This document shows, piece after piece, positions 36,216 through 44,786 of a DNA stretch of 64,000 nt. The translations under genes and the position numbers were made by a program. Below the pieces are notes generated by a model that saw only the letters and a program-made list of their open reading frames with translations, was not told the DNA's origin and did no database searches. The DNA lies in NCBI RefSeq assembly GCF_002116905.1, contig NZ_CP015118.1, positions 4,836,001-4,900,000 of the forward strand, in the 5' to 3' direction. The first letter of the stretch is position 1; each line of letters starts with the position of its first letter. This DNA is from Piscinibacter gummiphilus (GTDB lineage: Bacteria > Pseudomonadota > Gammaproteobacteria > Burkholderiales > Burkholderiaceae_C).

Positions 36216-36869
36216 ATGTCATCATCGAAGCGGCCCGACGACGGCCTGCCACCCTTCCAGCCCGTGACACGCACGCCGACCTCCCGCCGCATCGCCGCCG
36301 CCCGGCTGCTCTCCCTCGTCGGGCATCCCGCGCTGCTCGTGCCGTCGGCGGTCGTCTGTTCCGTCGTGGGGGCCGGCCGGGAGGCGCCCGGCCTCTGGCT
36401 GGCCGGCGTGGCGGCGGTGGCGCTCGCGGGGTGTGTCGTCGCCTACAGCCTGTTCAAGGTGCGCCGAGGCCGCTGGCGGGATGCCGATGCCTCGCTCCCT
36501 GCCGAACGCGCCCAGCTCACGGCGTTCCTCTTCCCGCTGATGGCCGCGGGCGCGCTCGCGATGGGCCTCGTCGGCCTGCCGGTGGCCGCGGTCGCGGGCC
36601 TCGGGTTCGGCGCGGCGATGGTGGCCGTGGCCCACGCCACCGGGCCGTGGATGAAGCTGTCGCTGCATGCCGCGTTCGCGGTGTATGCGGCGGCCCTGTT
36701 GTGGTCGTGGCCGGCGGTGGTGGCCGCCTGCCTGCTGCTGGCGGCGGGCGTGGCGTGGTCGCGCGTGGTGCTCGGCCGGCACACGGTGCTCGAGGCGCGG
36801 CTCGGCCTGGCGCTGGGTGCGGCGGGTGGCATGGCCCTGCATGCCGTGGCCGCCGCGGCGCCGCACTGA
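36216..36869 (+). CDS. PAP2-like integral membrane phosphatase, motifs degenerate
   Basis: A 217-residue protein with about six hydrophobic segments. A PAP2 (lipid phosphatase) pattern can be traced: K-x6-R in KVRRGRWRD near residue 88, SLHAAF near 149 where PSGH is usual, and SRVVLGRHTVLEARLG near 188 matching the SR-x5-H motif. The first motif has RD instead of RP and the second lacks the Pro-Ser-Gly. Activity is therefore uncertain, although the SLH and SR-x5-H histidines remain. The start at 36216 is the best ATG. It is divergent from the amylase and convergent with the receiver gene. Confidence 0.65.
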   Translation: MSSSKRPDDGLPPFQPVTRTPTSRRIAAARLLSLVGHPALLVPSAVVCSVVGAGREAPGLWLAGVAAVALAGCVVAYSLFKVRRGRWRDADASLPAERAQLTAFLFPLMAAGALAMGLVGLPVAAVAGLGFGAAMVAVAHATGPWMKLSLHAAFAVYAAALLWSWPAVVAACLLLAAGVAWSRVVLGRHTVLEARLGLALGAAGGMALHAVAAAAPH

Positions 36870-36884
36870 ACGGCCCGCGCCGGC

Positions 36885-37325
36885 TCAGGTGGGGGGCAGC
36901 TTCACGCCCCGCAGCAACTGCCGCATCGACCGTTCGATCTCCGGATCCCGCTTGCCGGCCACACGGCCCTTCTCGACGAGGTGGGCCAGCAGCCGCAGCA
37001 GGCCCGCCGCCACGAAGGGTTTCTGCACGAACGCGTCGTAGTCCTTGAAGACGTCCTGCACGAGCGACTCGGCGCTCGCGCTCATGATCACGATGGGAAT
37101 GTCGGCGAGCGCCGGATCGGCCCGCACCGCCACGCCCAGCTCGGCCCCGGTCATGTGCGGCATCATGAAGTCGGTGACGATGGCCGCGGGCTTCTCTCCC
37201 GACAGCAGGTCGAGCGCGGCCTTGCCGTTGGCGGCTGCGGCGACGCGGTAGCCCTCGGCTTCGAGCAGCATCTGCAGCACTTCGGCATTGCCGTACTCGT
37301 CTTCGACCATCAGGACCAGTTTCAT
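36885..37325 (-). CDS. Single-domain response regulator (CheY-like)
   Basis: A 146-residue receiver protein without an output domain. The acidic pair is in LMVEDEYGNAE, the phospho-acceptor Asp in IVTDFMMPHMTG near residue 54 and the Lys in FVQKPFVAAG near 103. The last 25 residues form a short basic and proline-containing tail. I chose the ATG at 37325; the TTG two codons earlier is less likely. It starts 22 bases after the KaiC-like gene, so the two are probably one operon and the receiver may take its signal from, or act on, that ATPase. No histidine kinase is adjacent on that transcript. Confidence 0.88.
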   Translation of the reverse strand: MKLVLMVEDEYGNAEVLQMLLEAEGYRVAAAANGKAALDLLSGEKPAAIVTDFMMPHMTGAELGVAVRADPALADIPIVIMSASAESLVQDVFKDYDAFVQKPFVAAGLLRLLAHLVEKGRVAGKRDPEIERSMRQLLRGVKLPPT

Positions 37326-37347
37326 CGTCAACGATCTTCCCGGAGGG

Positions 37348-38721
37348 TTACGTTCGTGGCGTGGCGAAGGCCTCGAGGCCCAGCCGGAACCGGTTGCGAT
37401 CGAGGCGCACGCCGCGCATCTTCCTCACGACCAGTTCACGGGCATCCACCGCGTCGCCCGCATCGGACAGTTCGAGCACGTTGTCGAACCAGGCGACGAG
37501 GCCCTCGCCGGAGACCCCGCCCGCCGCCGAGGCGAGTGCCGCCGGGTCGAGCGTGAACACCGACGTTATGCCCCGCGCCCGGAATTCCCGCAGCAGCCGC
37601 CCGATAAACCGGTATCCCCGCTCGGGAAATGCCACCGTGTCGGCGAGCGCGGCGAGGCCGTCGATCACCAGGCGCCGCGAGCCGAACTCGTCGACCAGGC
37701 GCAGCAGCCGGTGCCCGATCTCGTCCATGCTCTCGTCCTCCTGCGGCTCCCAGTGGACCTCCAGCGCCCCGCTGTGGATGCCCTCCTCGATCGGCAGACC
37801 GAACTCGGCCCCGAAGCGGGCCAGGCCACCGGGCGAAGCGGCGCTGGTCAGCAGCAGGCAGCGGTCCTCCAGCGTGGCCTGCGCGGCGAAGGCCAGCGCC
37901 AGCAGGGTCTTGCCGGCGCCGCTGTCGCCCACGACCACCGTGCTGCTGCCCTGCGGGAACCCGCCGAGCCGGCTGGCCTCGTCGAGCGGACGCACCCCGG
38001 TGGGCACGCCGGTGTCGCCCGGCTCCGGTTCGGGACGGGTCCACGGCAGGCCCTCCAGGCGCGGGAAGAACCGCAGGCCGTCGTCGGTGATGCAGAACGT
38101 GTGCTTGCCGCGTTCGACGGCGCTGCCGCGGAACTTGCGGATCTGGACGCGCCGTTCGGCACGCCACTGGAACATGTAGTCCTCGAACGTGAAGATGCCG
38201 TCGACCATGGTCTGCTCGGCGTTCAGCGAGCGGTTGCCGCCGCTGGTCAGCAGCAGGCCCGTGCAGCCCATCGCGGAGGCGAGGCTCTGCAGGCCGTGCA
38301 CGAACTGGCGCACGCGCTCGTCGGGCCCCAGTTCGTGGTTCTCGAGCACGAGACCGTCCACCACGAACAGGGTCGCCTGGTGCCGCGCCACCTCGCCGCG
38401 CACCAGGTCGATCACGGCCTTGAGGCCCTGCTGCTCGAGTTCGCGGTAGGCGCTGACGTAGATCACCGCCGAGTCCACGGCCTGGGGCCGGAAGTACGTC
38501 TGGTCGCGCATGTGCTGGATCATTCGCGCGTGCGATTCGGCCAGCAGCGTCACGTAGAGGGTCTTCGTGCCGTCGTGCGTGTTCGCCTGGTAGGCGATCT
38601 GGTTCGCCAGCGTGGTCTTGCCGACACCGGGCGGGCCTTCGAGGATGTAGACGCCGCCCTCGAACAGACCGCCGTGCAATATCTCGTCCAGGCCTGGTAC
38701 GGCCGTCGCCCGCCTTTTCAT
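37348..38721 (-). CDS. KaiC-like double-domain ATPase
   Basis: A 457-residue protein with two RecA/KaiC domains. Walker A motifs are GPPGVGKTT near residue 33 and GDSGAGKTL near 270; Walker B-like strands are TLFVVDGL and RLVIDGLAAL. Compared by eye with clock KaiC, the paired catalytic glutamates after Walker A are reduced to one in domain 1 (LLAESH) and are absent in domain 2 (SAASPG). The C-terminal phosphorylation-site segment is replaced by GLVAWFDN. It is therefore a KaiC relative without the clock phospho-cycle. I chose the ATG at 38721, which has GAGG eight bases upstream. KaiA or KaiB genes are not present. The receiver gene follows. Confidence 0.87.
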   Translation of the reverse strand: MKRRATAVPGLDEILHGGLFEGGVYILEGPPGVGKTTLANQIAYQANTHDGTKTLYVTLLAESHARMIQHMRDQTYFRPQAVDSAVIYVSAYRELEQQGLKAVIDLVRGEVARHQATLFVVDGLVLENHELGPDERVRQFVHGLQSLASAMGCTGLLLTSGGNRSLNAEQTMVDGIFTFEDYMFQWRAERRVQIRKFRGSAVERGKHTFCITDDGLRFFPRLEGLPWTRPEPEPGDTGVPTGVRPLDEASRLGGFPQGSSTVVVGDSGAGKTLLALAFAAQATLEDRCLLLTSAASPGGLARFGAEFGLPIEEGIHSGALEVHWEPQEDESMDEIGHRLLRLVDEFGSRRLVIDGLAALADTVAFPERGYRFIGRLLREFRARGITSVFTLDPAALASAAGGVSGEGLVAWFDNVLELSDAGDAVDARELVVRKMRGVRLDRNRFRLGLEAFATPRT

Positions 38722-38825
38722 CGCAGTCACCTCGTCTCCCACGTCATCGCGATCACTTCCGGTTCACCTCTCGTCTCGAAGACGCCGATCTTGCGCCTTC
38801 CCACCGGAGTATCGCCGCTGGATCA

Positions 38826-40289
38826 TCACGCGCCAGCCGCCGGGAGCGAGAAGCGGAAGCGCGCCCCGGCCCCGTCCCCGTCCAGCAATTCGATGCGGGC
38901 GCCATGCAGTTCGAGGATGCGGTGCACGATGCGCAGGCCCAGCCCGCCATCACGGCGTGCGCCGCCCACCGTGAACGGCTTCTGGAACAGGCCCTCGCGC
39001 AGCTCCGGCGGAATGCCCGGCCCGGTGTCGGCCACCGTCACGTCCACCGCCACGTCCCGTCGCGCGAGCGCGACTTCGATGGACCCGCCCTCCGGCGTGT
39101 ACCGCAACGCGTTGTCGAGCAGGTTGCCCAGCACCCGCTCGATCAGCCCCAGGTCGCCATCCACGGCCGGCAGCTGCGGCGGGAACGTCGCCTTCAGCGC
39201 GACCTGCCGGGCCTCGGCCGCGAGTTCGAACTTCTGGAAGACGTCCTGCACGAGGTCGGTCATCGAGAACGCCTCGCGCTCGGGCGTGACGAAGCCGTAC
39301 TCCAGCCGCGCCAGTTCGAAGAGGCTCTGCGCGAGCGCCCCCACCTTGCGGCTCTGTTCCAGCGCGATGCCGAGGTAGCGGCGGCGCTCCGGCGGCGCGA
39401 GGGTGTCGTCCTTCAGCAGCAGGGTCTCGAGGTAGCCGTGCAGCGAGGACAGCGGCGTGCGCAGGTCGTGCGACACGTTGGCGATCAGCTCGCGGCGCTC
39501 CTGGTCCTGGCGCGAGAGCGCCTGCCACTGCTCGTCGATGCGCGCCACCATCTGGCGGTACGCGCCGTCGAGCACCGCGATCTCGTCGCCGCCATGACCC
39601 TCCGCCAGGGGCGGCACGGTCCGCGGCGCGCCGCCCACGTCGAAGTGGCGCACCGCGTCGGTCAGCCGGCGCAGCGGCCGCGTGATCAGCGTGAACGCGA
39701 CCAGGCCCGCGGCGAGGCACAGCACCGCCACCATCCCGATGGACCACAGCGCCGTCTTCAGCACCGCGTTGGCGGAGCCGCGCGCCGCGTACTGGTCGTG
39801 GTCCTCGCCCAGCAGCACCACGTAGATGTAGCCGACCTCGCGTCCGTCGACGCGCAGCGGCGCCACGCTGAACACCTTGCGGCCGTCCGCGCTGCGCGGG
39901 TCGTCACCCAGGATGGGCAGTGCCGCGCCGTCGATCATCCGCCGCACGGGTGCGAGGTCGACCCGGTCGCGCCGCAGCCGGCCTTCCGGCGCGGCGTGGC
40001 CCGCGATGCGGCCGTCGGGCTCCAGCAGGTACACCTCCACGCTCGGGTTGACCATCATCAGCTGGTTGAACAGGGTGCGCACGGCGCCCGGCATCAGCCC
40101 GTGGGCGTCGGTGAGCTGCACGTCGCGGGCGATGCTCTCGGCGACGTCGCGCGACAGGCCCTGCACCACCTCCAGCTCGTGCATGCGGTTCGCCCGCAGC
40201 TGCAGCCACGCCGACGTGCCGCTGCACAGCAGCAGCAGCCCGGCGAACACCAGCGAGAGCCGCTGCGTCAGCGTCAGCCTCGCCATCAT
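38826..40289 (-). CDS. Membrane sensor histidine kinase (HisKA/HATPase)
   Basis: A 487-residue sensor kinase. Transmembrane helix 1 covers about 10-30 (LVFAGLLLLCSGTSAWL), a periplasmic sensor of about 150 residues follows, and helix 2 lies near 185-208. HAMP comes next, then HisKA with the phospho-His in NVSHDLRTPLSSL near 277, and HATPase with NLLDNALRYTP (N box), DTGPGIP and GGLGLRI. Its ATG overlaps the stop of the upstream OmpR-type regulator as ATGA, so they are a cognate pair. Divergent from the msrB operon, it may report envelope oxidative damage; that link is inference. Confidence 0.93.
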   Translation of the reverse strand: MMARLTLTQRLSLVFAGLLLLCSGTSAWLQLRANRMHELEVVQGLSRDVAESIARDVQLTDAHGLMPGAVRTLFNQLMMVNPSVEVYLLEPDGRIAGHAAPEGRLRRDRVDLAPVRRMIDGAALPILGDDPRSADGRKVFSVAPLRVDGREVGYIYVVLLGEDHDQYAARGSANAVLKTALWSIGMVAVLCLAAGLVAFTLITRPLRRLTDAVRHFDVGGAPRTVPPLAEGHGGDEIAVLDGAYRQMVARIDEQWQALSRQDQERRELIANVSHDLRTPLSSLHGYLETLLLKDDTLAPPERRRYLGIALEQSRKVGALAQSLFELARLEYGFVTPEREAFSMTDLVQDVFQKFELAAEARQVALKATFPPQLPAVDGDLGLIERVLGNLLDNALRYTPEGGSIEVALARRDVAVDVTVADTGPGIPPELREGLFQKPFTVGGARRDGGLGLRIVHRILELHGARIELLDGDGAGARFRFSLPAAGA

Positions 40290-41002
40290 GCGGCCCCCTC
40301 CGGCTCCGCGAACTTGTAGCCGCGGCCCCAGACCGTGAGGATGCGTGCGGGCTGGGCCGGGTCCGGCTCGATCTTCGCGCGCAGGCGGTTGATGTGCGTG
40401 TTGACGGTGTGCTCGTACCCCTCGTGCTGGTAGCCCCACACCGCGTTGAGCAGGTCCATGCGCGAGAACACCTTGCCCGGCTGGCGGGCGAAGAAGTACA
40501 GCAGGTCGAATTCGCGCGGGGTGAGGTCGACACGGCGACCGTCCAGCTTCACCTCGCGGGCGATCGGGTCGACGGACAGGCCCGCGACCGAGAGGCTGCC
40601 GGTGTCCAGTTGCGCGTTCCGGGCCAGGGCATCGACCCGCCGCAGCAGCGCCTTCACGCGCGCCACCAGTTCCAGCACCGAGAACGGCTTCGCGAGGTAG
40701 TCGTCCGCCCCGAGCTCCAGGCCCAGGATGCGGTGCACCTCGCTCGACCGGGCGCTGATGATGATGATGGGCGTGTAGCGGGTCATCGCGCGGGCGCGTC
40801 GGCAGATCTCCAGGCCGTCGACGCCGGGCAGCATCAGGTCCAGCACCAGCGCGTCCCATCCGCCGCGCTCGAGTTCGCGCAGGCCGTCGTCGCCCCGCGC
40901 GCAGTGGACGACCTCCAGGCCCTCGTCACGCAGGTGCAGGGACAGCAGGTCGGCGATGTGGGCGTCGTCTTCGACCAGCAGGACGCGGCGCGGGGAGGTC
41001 AT
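40286..41002 (-). CDS. OmpR/PhoB-family response regulator
   Basis: A 238-residue regulator. The receiver has LLVEDDAHIADLL, the phospho-Asp in LVLDLMLPGVDG near residue 52 and the Lys in YLAKPFSVLELVARV near 101. The winged helix (about 135-232) has REVKLDGRRVDLTPREFDLL and VWGRGYKFAEP. I chose the ATG at 41002; an upstream ATG in the same frame adds 21 residues without family support. It overlaps its kinase by four bases. The 145-base gap to msrB probably holds its own promoter and that of the msr operon. Confidence 0.94.
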   Translation of the reverse strand: MTSPRRVLLVEDDAHIADLLSLHLRDEGLEVVHCARGDDGLRELERGGWDALVLDLMLPGVDGLEICRRARAMTRYTPIIIISARSSEVHRILGLELGADDYLAKPFSVLELVARVKALLRRVDALARNAQLDTGSLSVAGLSVDPIAREVKLDGRRVDLTPREFDLLYFFARQPGKVFSRMDLLNAVWGYQHEGYEHTVNTHINRLRAKIEPDPAQPARILTVWGRGYKFAEPEGAA

Positions 41003-41147
41003 CGAGGGGAACCAGGGGGACAGGGAGTTTCCATTGTGCGCAATCCCGGCCGGCCGAGTTGTCACGATTCCTTGAACTTTGCGTGAGGACTTCGGGAACG
41101 CCGCTGCCTAAGCTTCGTTCATCGCACCACCGCACCCCGAGGATTCC

Positions 41148-41627
41148 ATGCCAACCCGACGCCACCTCCTGCTGGCCAGCACCGCCGCCGGCCTGTTCGC
41201 CCGCCACGCCGCGGCCGCCCAACCGGCCGAGGTCTTCGAAGTCACGTTCACCGACGCGCAATGGCGCGAACGGCTGACGCCGCAGCAGTACGCCGTGCTC
41301 CGCCAGCAAGGCACCGAGCGGCCCGGCTCGAGCCCGCTCGAACGCGAGCACCGCGCCGGCACGTTCACCTGCGCGGGCTGCGCCCTGCCGCTGTTCTCGT
41401 CCACCACCAAGTTCGAGAGCGGCACCGGCTGGCCCAGCTTCTGGAAGCCGCTGGACGGCGCCGTGGCCACCCACCAGGACCGCGCCTACGGCATGGTGCG
41501 CACCGAGGTGCACTGCCGCCGCTGCGGCGGCCACCTGGGCCACGTGTTCGACGACGGCCCCAAGCCCACCGGCCTGCGCTACTGCATGAACGGCGTGTCG
41601 CTGAACTTCGCGCCCAAGGCCTCCTGA
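41148..41627 (+). CDS. msrB: Exported peptide-methionine (R)-S-oxide reductase MsrB
   Basis: A 159-residue protein with a signal sequence at 1-23. Twin arginines in TRRHLLLASTAA suggest the Tat route. The MsrB fold follows, with two zinc-binding CxxC pairs (CAGC near 75 and CRRC near 121), GTGWPSFWKPL and the catalytic Cys in RYCMNGVSLNF near 145. It reduces the R form of methionine sulfoxide in envelope proteins. It is first of three genes: the DipZ-like gene follows after 25 bases and msrA after that. Together they cover both stereoisomers and the supply of electrons. Confidence 0.93.
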   Translation: MPTRRHLLLASTAAGLFARHAAAAQPAEVFEVTFTDAQWRERLTPQQYAVLRQQGTERPGSSPLEREHRAGTFTCAGCALPLFSSTTKFESGTGWPSFWKPLDGAVATHQDRAYGMVRTEVHCRRCGGHLGHVFDDGPKPTGLRYCMNGVSLNFAPKAS

Positions 41628-41652
41628 CTCCCTTCGCCACGGGAACCTCCCC

Positions 41653-43455
41653 ATGCTGCTCATCGTCCTCGCCTACCTCGGCGGGGTGCTGACCATCCTC
41701 AGCCCCTGCATCCTCCCGGTGCTGCCGTTCGTGTTCTCGCGCGCCCGCCAGCCCTTCACGCGCAGCGGGCTGCCGCTGCTCGCCGGCATGGCGCTGACCT
41801 TCGCCGCCGTCGCATCGCTCGCCGCCGTCGGCGGCGGCTGGGTCGTCGCCGCCAACCAGTACGGCCGGTGGGTGGCCCTGGCACTGGTGGCCGTGTTCTC
41901 GCTGACGCTGCTGTGGCCCGGCCTGGCCGAGCGCCTCACCCGGCCGCTCGTGGCCCTGGGCGGCCGGCTGTCGGAGACCTCGGGCGGCGGCGACACGCCC
42001 CGCCCCGGCGCCTCGCTGCTGCTGGGGGTCGCCACCGGCCTGCTGTGGGCGCCGTGCGCCGGCCCCATCCTCGGGCTGATCCTGACCGGCGCCGCGCTGC
42101 AGGGCGCGAGCATCGGCACCACGCTGCTGCTGTTCGCCTACGCCGCGGGCGCGGCCACGTCGATGGCGGCAGCCCTGCTGCTCGGCGGCAAGGTGTTCGC
42201 CGCGCTCAAGCGATCGCTCGGCGTGGGCGAATGGGTGCGACGTGGCCTCGGCGCGGCGATGCTCGCCGGCGTGGCCGCCATCGCGACCGGGCTCGACACC
42301 GGCGTGCTGGCGCAGCTGTCCACGGCCTCCACGGGCGCCCTCGAACAGGCGCTGGTGGACCGCCTCGGCGCGCCCCGCCCGGACGGCGGCGCGATGGCGA
42401 TGCGCGGCGAGCCCGCGATGATGATGCAGGGCGGCCCCGCCATGATGGCCGCCGGCGCCGCGATGCGCGGCCCCGAGGCCGGCGCCCTGCCCGACGAGGG
42501 CGAGGTGCCGCCGCTCGACGGTGCCACGCAGTGGCTCAACTCGCCCCCGCTGACCACGGCCGGCCTGCGCGGCAAGGTGGTGCTGGTGGACTTCTGGACC
42601 TACTCGTGCATCAACTGCCTGCGCACGCTGCCGTACGTCAAGGCGTGGGCCGGGAAGTACCGCGACCAGGGCCTCGTGGTGGTCGGCGTGCACGCCCCCG
42701 AGTTCGCCTTCGAGCGCGACCTCGCCAACGTGAAGAAGGCCGTGTCGGACCTGGGCATCACGTACCCCGTCGCCATCGACAACCAGTACGCCATCTGGCG
42801 CGCCTTCCGCAACCAGTACTGGCCGGCCCACTACCTGATCGACGCCCAGGGCCGCGTGCGCCACCACCACTTCGGCGAAGGCGACGAGGCCGGGACGGAG
42901 CGCGTGATCCAGCAGCTGCTGCGCGAAGCCGGTGCGGCGCAGGTCTCCGCCGGGCTCACGGAGGTGGACGCGAAAGGCGTGCAGCAGGCCGCGGACATGG
43001 CCGCCGTGCGCTCCCCCGAGACCTACCTCGGCTACGAGCGTGCGGAGAACTTCGTGTCCACCCCGAACGCGCGCCATGACGAAGCGGCCGCCTACGCCAC
43101 GCCCGCGCGCCTCGCGCTCAACGACTGGGGCCTGGCCGGCCACTGGAAGGTCGGCCCCGAGAGCGCGACACTCGCGGCGACGTCCGGCCGCATCGTCTAC
43201 CGCTTCCAGGCCCGCGACCTGCACCTCGTGCTGGGCCCGGGCCCCGACGGCAAGCCCGTGCGCTTCAAGGTGCGTGTCGACGGCCAGGACCCCGGCGACG
43301 CACGCGGCGTCGACGTGGCCCCCGACGGCAGCGGCACCGTGACCTCGCAGCGCCTCTACCAGCTGGTGCGCCAGCCCGGCGACGTGCGCGAGCGCACCTT
43401 CAGCATCGAGTTCCTCGACCCCGGCGTGTCGGCCTATGCCTTCACGTTCGGCTGA
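41653..43455 (+). CDS. dipZ: DipZ-like thiol-disulfide transporter (CcdA/DsbD membrane domain plus thioredoxin domain)
   Basis: A 600-residue protein. The N-terminal 215 residues are a CcdA/DsbD-type membrane domain with the two redox cysteines in LSPCILPVLP and LLWAPCAGPIL. A methionine-rich linker (residues 248-271) leads to a TlpA-like thioredoxin domain with CINC at 319-322. A C-terminal beta-sandwich of about 150 residues is typical of DipZ. It takes electrons from cytoplasmic thioredoxin and delivers them outside the membrane. Its place between msrB and msrA makes it the likely reductant source for both. CINC in place of the CxPC of ordinary thioredoxins is usual for this subgroup. Confidence 0.9.
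   Translation: MLLIVLAYLGGVLTILSPCILPVLPFVFSRARQPFTRSGLPLLAGMALTFAAVASLAAVGGGWVVAANQYGRWVALALVAVFSLTLLWPGLAERLTRPLVALGGRLSETSGGGDTPRPGASLLLGVATGLLWAPCAGPILGLILTGAALQGASIGTTLLLFAYAAGAATSMAAALLLGGKVFAALKRSLGVGEWVRRGLGAAMLAGVAAIATGLDTGVLAQLSTASTGALEQALVDRLGAPRPDGGAMAMRGEPAMMMQGGPAMMAAGAAMRGPEAGALPDEGEVPPLDGATQWLNSPPLTTAGLRGKVVLVDFWTYSCINCLRTLPYVKAWAGKYRDQGLVVVGVHAPEFAFERDLANVKKAVSDLGITYPVAIDNQYAIWRAFRNQYWPAHYLIDAQGRVRHHHFGEGDEAGTERVIQQLLREAGAAQVSAGLTEVDAKGVQQAADMAAVRSPETYLGYERAENFVSTPNARHDEAAAYATPARLALNDWGLAGHWKVGPESATLAATSGRIVYRFQARDLHLVLGPGPDGKPVRFKVRVDGQDPGDARGVDVAPDGSGTVTSQRLYQLVRQPGDVRERTFSIEFLDPGVSAYAFTFG
42394..42465 (+). other. Methionine-rich linker within the DipZ-like protein
   Basis: Eight methionines lie in 24 residues (248-271) in patches such as AMAM, AMMMQ and AMMAAGAAM, between the membrane and thioredoxin domains. 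It faces the oxidising side of the membrane and could bind Cu(I) or act as an oxidisable Met sink. Confidence 0.85.
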
Positions 43456-43483
43456 CCCCCATCCCCTCCGGAGACCCTCCATC

Positions 43484-44212
43484 ATGACCACTTCGTCATC
43501 CCCCGCCGTTCGCCGCCGCGGCATGCTGTTCCTCGCCGCAGGCGCCGCCGTGCTCGCCGCAGGCCTCGCGTGGCAGGGCCCGGCCCTCCACGCCGCCGAG
43601 GCGGCCGTGCAACTCCCCGCACCGCTGCAGGACGTGCCGGCCGACGGCCCCCGCCTGCAGAAAGCGGTGTTCGCCGGCGGCTGCTTCTGGGGCGTGCAGG
43701 GTGTCTTCCAGCACGTGAAGGGCGTGCAGCGCGCGGTCTCCGGGTACAGCGGCGGCTCGGCGGCCACCGCGTCGTACGACGCGGTGAGCAGCGGCCGCAC
43801 GTCCCACGCCGAAGCGGTGGAGGTCACCTTCGATCCCACCCAGGTCAGCTACGGCGCGCTGCTGCAGATCTTCTTCTCGGTGGCCCACGACCCCACGCAG
43901 CTCAACCGCCAGGGCCCGGACCGCGGCACCCAGTACCGCTCCGCGATCTTCACGCAGGACCCGGCGCAGGTGAAGGTGGCCCAGGCCTACATCGCCCAGC
44001 TGGACGCGGCCCGGGCATTCGGCGCCCCGATCGTCACGCGCGTGGAACCGGGCCCGGCGTTCTACCCGGCCGAGGTCTACCACCAGGACTACCTGACCGA
44101 AAACCCGCGCGCGCCGTACATCGTCGTCCACGACCTGCCCAAGCTGGACAACCTGAAGAAGATGTTCCCGCAGCGCTGGCGCCAGGAGCCGGTGCTGGTG
44201 AAGCGGACCTGA
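43484..44212 (+). CDS. msrA: Exported peptide-methionine (S)-S-oxide reductase MsrA
   Basis: A 242-residue protein with an N-terminal signal or anchor (residues 1-40, RRRGMLFLAAGAAVLAAGLA). The MsrA catalytic motif GCFWGVQGVF lies near 66. GYSGGSA, TSHAEAVEVTFDP and HDPTQLNRQGPDRGTQYRS are conserved substrate segments. It reduces the S form of methionine sulfoxide. Being membrane-tethered or exported, it acts in the periplasm with MsrB and the DipZ-like thiol transporter. It starts 28 bases after the transporter gene with GGAG before the ATG, and ends the operon. A GC-rich hairpin (44220-44235) follows the stop. Confidence 0.93.
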   Translation: MTTSSSPAVRRRGMLFLAAGAAVLAAGLAWQGPALHAAEAAVQLPAPLQDVPADGPRLQKAVFAGGCFWGVQGVFQHVKGVQRAVSGYSGGSAATASYDAVSSGRTSHAEAVEVTFDPTQVSYGALLQIFFSVAHDPTQLNRQGPDRGTQYRSAIFTQDPAQVKVAQAYIAQLDAARAFGAPIVTRVEPGPAFYPAEVYHQDYLTENPRAPYIVVHDLPKLDNLKKMFPQRWRQEPVLVKRT

Positions 44213-44318
44213 AGTCCGGACGGCCGCAGGGCCGTTCGGCGCCGCCGTTGCAAGGGCCGGCCGCACGTCGTCCAATGGACGCCGAGGCCGGCATCGCACC
44301 GGCTGCCAGGAGACTGTC

Positions 44319-44786
44319 GTGAAACCTCGACGCGCGTGGCCCGTTTTCGTGTGTTGCCTGCTGGCCGCCGCCGGCGCCCGGTCCGCCGAGGTGTACCGGT
44401 GGACCGACGCCAACGGCCGGGTGTTCTACGGCGACCGCGCGCCCGAGGGGCGCCGCACCTCGGCGAAGGTCATCCCCATCGACCCGCCGCCGCCGGTGCG
44501 CGTGAACACCGCGGAGCCCATGGAATCGCCCCGGCCCGCCGTGACGGCGAACACGCGGCCGGCCCCACCCATGCAGACCGCCCCGGCCGTGATCGGCCCT
44601 TCACAGTCGCTGGCGCCGCTCGAGGACAAGGCCACGCGGTGCGCGGCCGCGTGGCGCCGGTTCGACGAAAGCAGTGCCTGCTTCGCGGCGTTCCGCGTGG
44701 ACGGCGGCCGGGTGCTGGCGCAGGCGTACCAGCGGTGCGAGTCCGTGGCGATGCCCACCGACTGCGGGGTTCACCCCGGCCAGTAG
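44319..44786 (+). CDS. DUF4124-domain periplasmic protein
   Basis: A 155-residue exported protein of unknown function. A signal peptide covers 1-22 (WPVFVCCLLAAAGARS), followed by the DUF4124 motif EVYRWTDANGRVFYGDRAPEG, typical of small betaproteobacterial envelope proteins. The middle is Pro/Thr-rich, and the C-terminal 50 residues carry three cysteines that may pair. The start is a GTG at 44319 with AGGAG six bases upstream. It overlaps the 3' end of the convergent unknown gene by 16 bases (44771-44786). Confidence 0.8.
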   Translation: MKPRRAWPVFVCCLLAAAGARSAEVYRWTDANGRVFYGDRAPEGRRTSAKVIPIDPPPPVRVNTAEPMESPRPAVTANTRPAPPMQTAPAVIGPSQSLAPLEDKATRCAAAWRRFDESSACFAAFRVDGGRVLAQAYQRCESVAMPTDCGVHPGQ

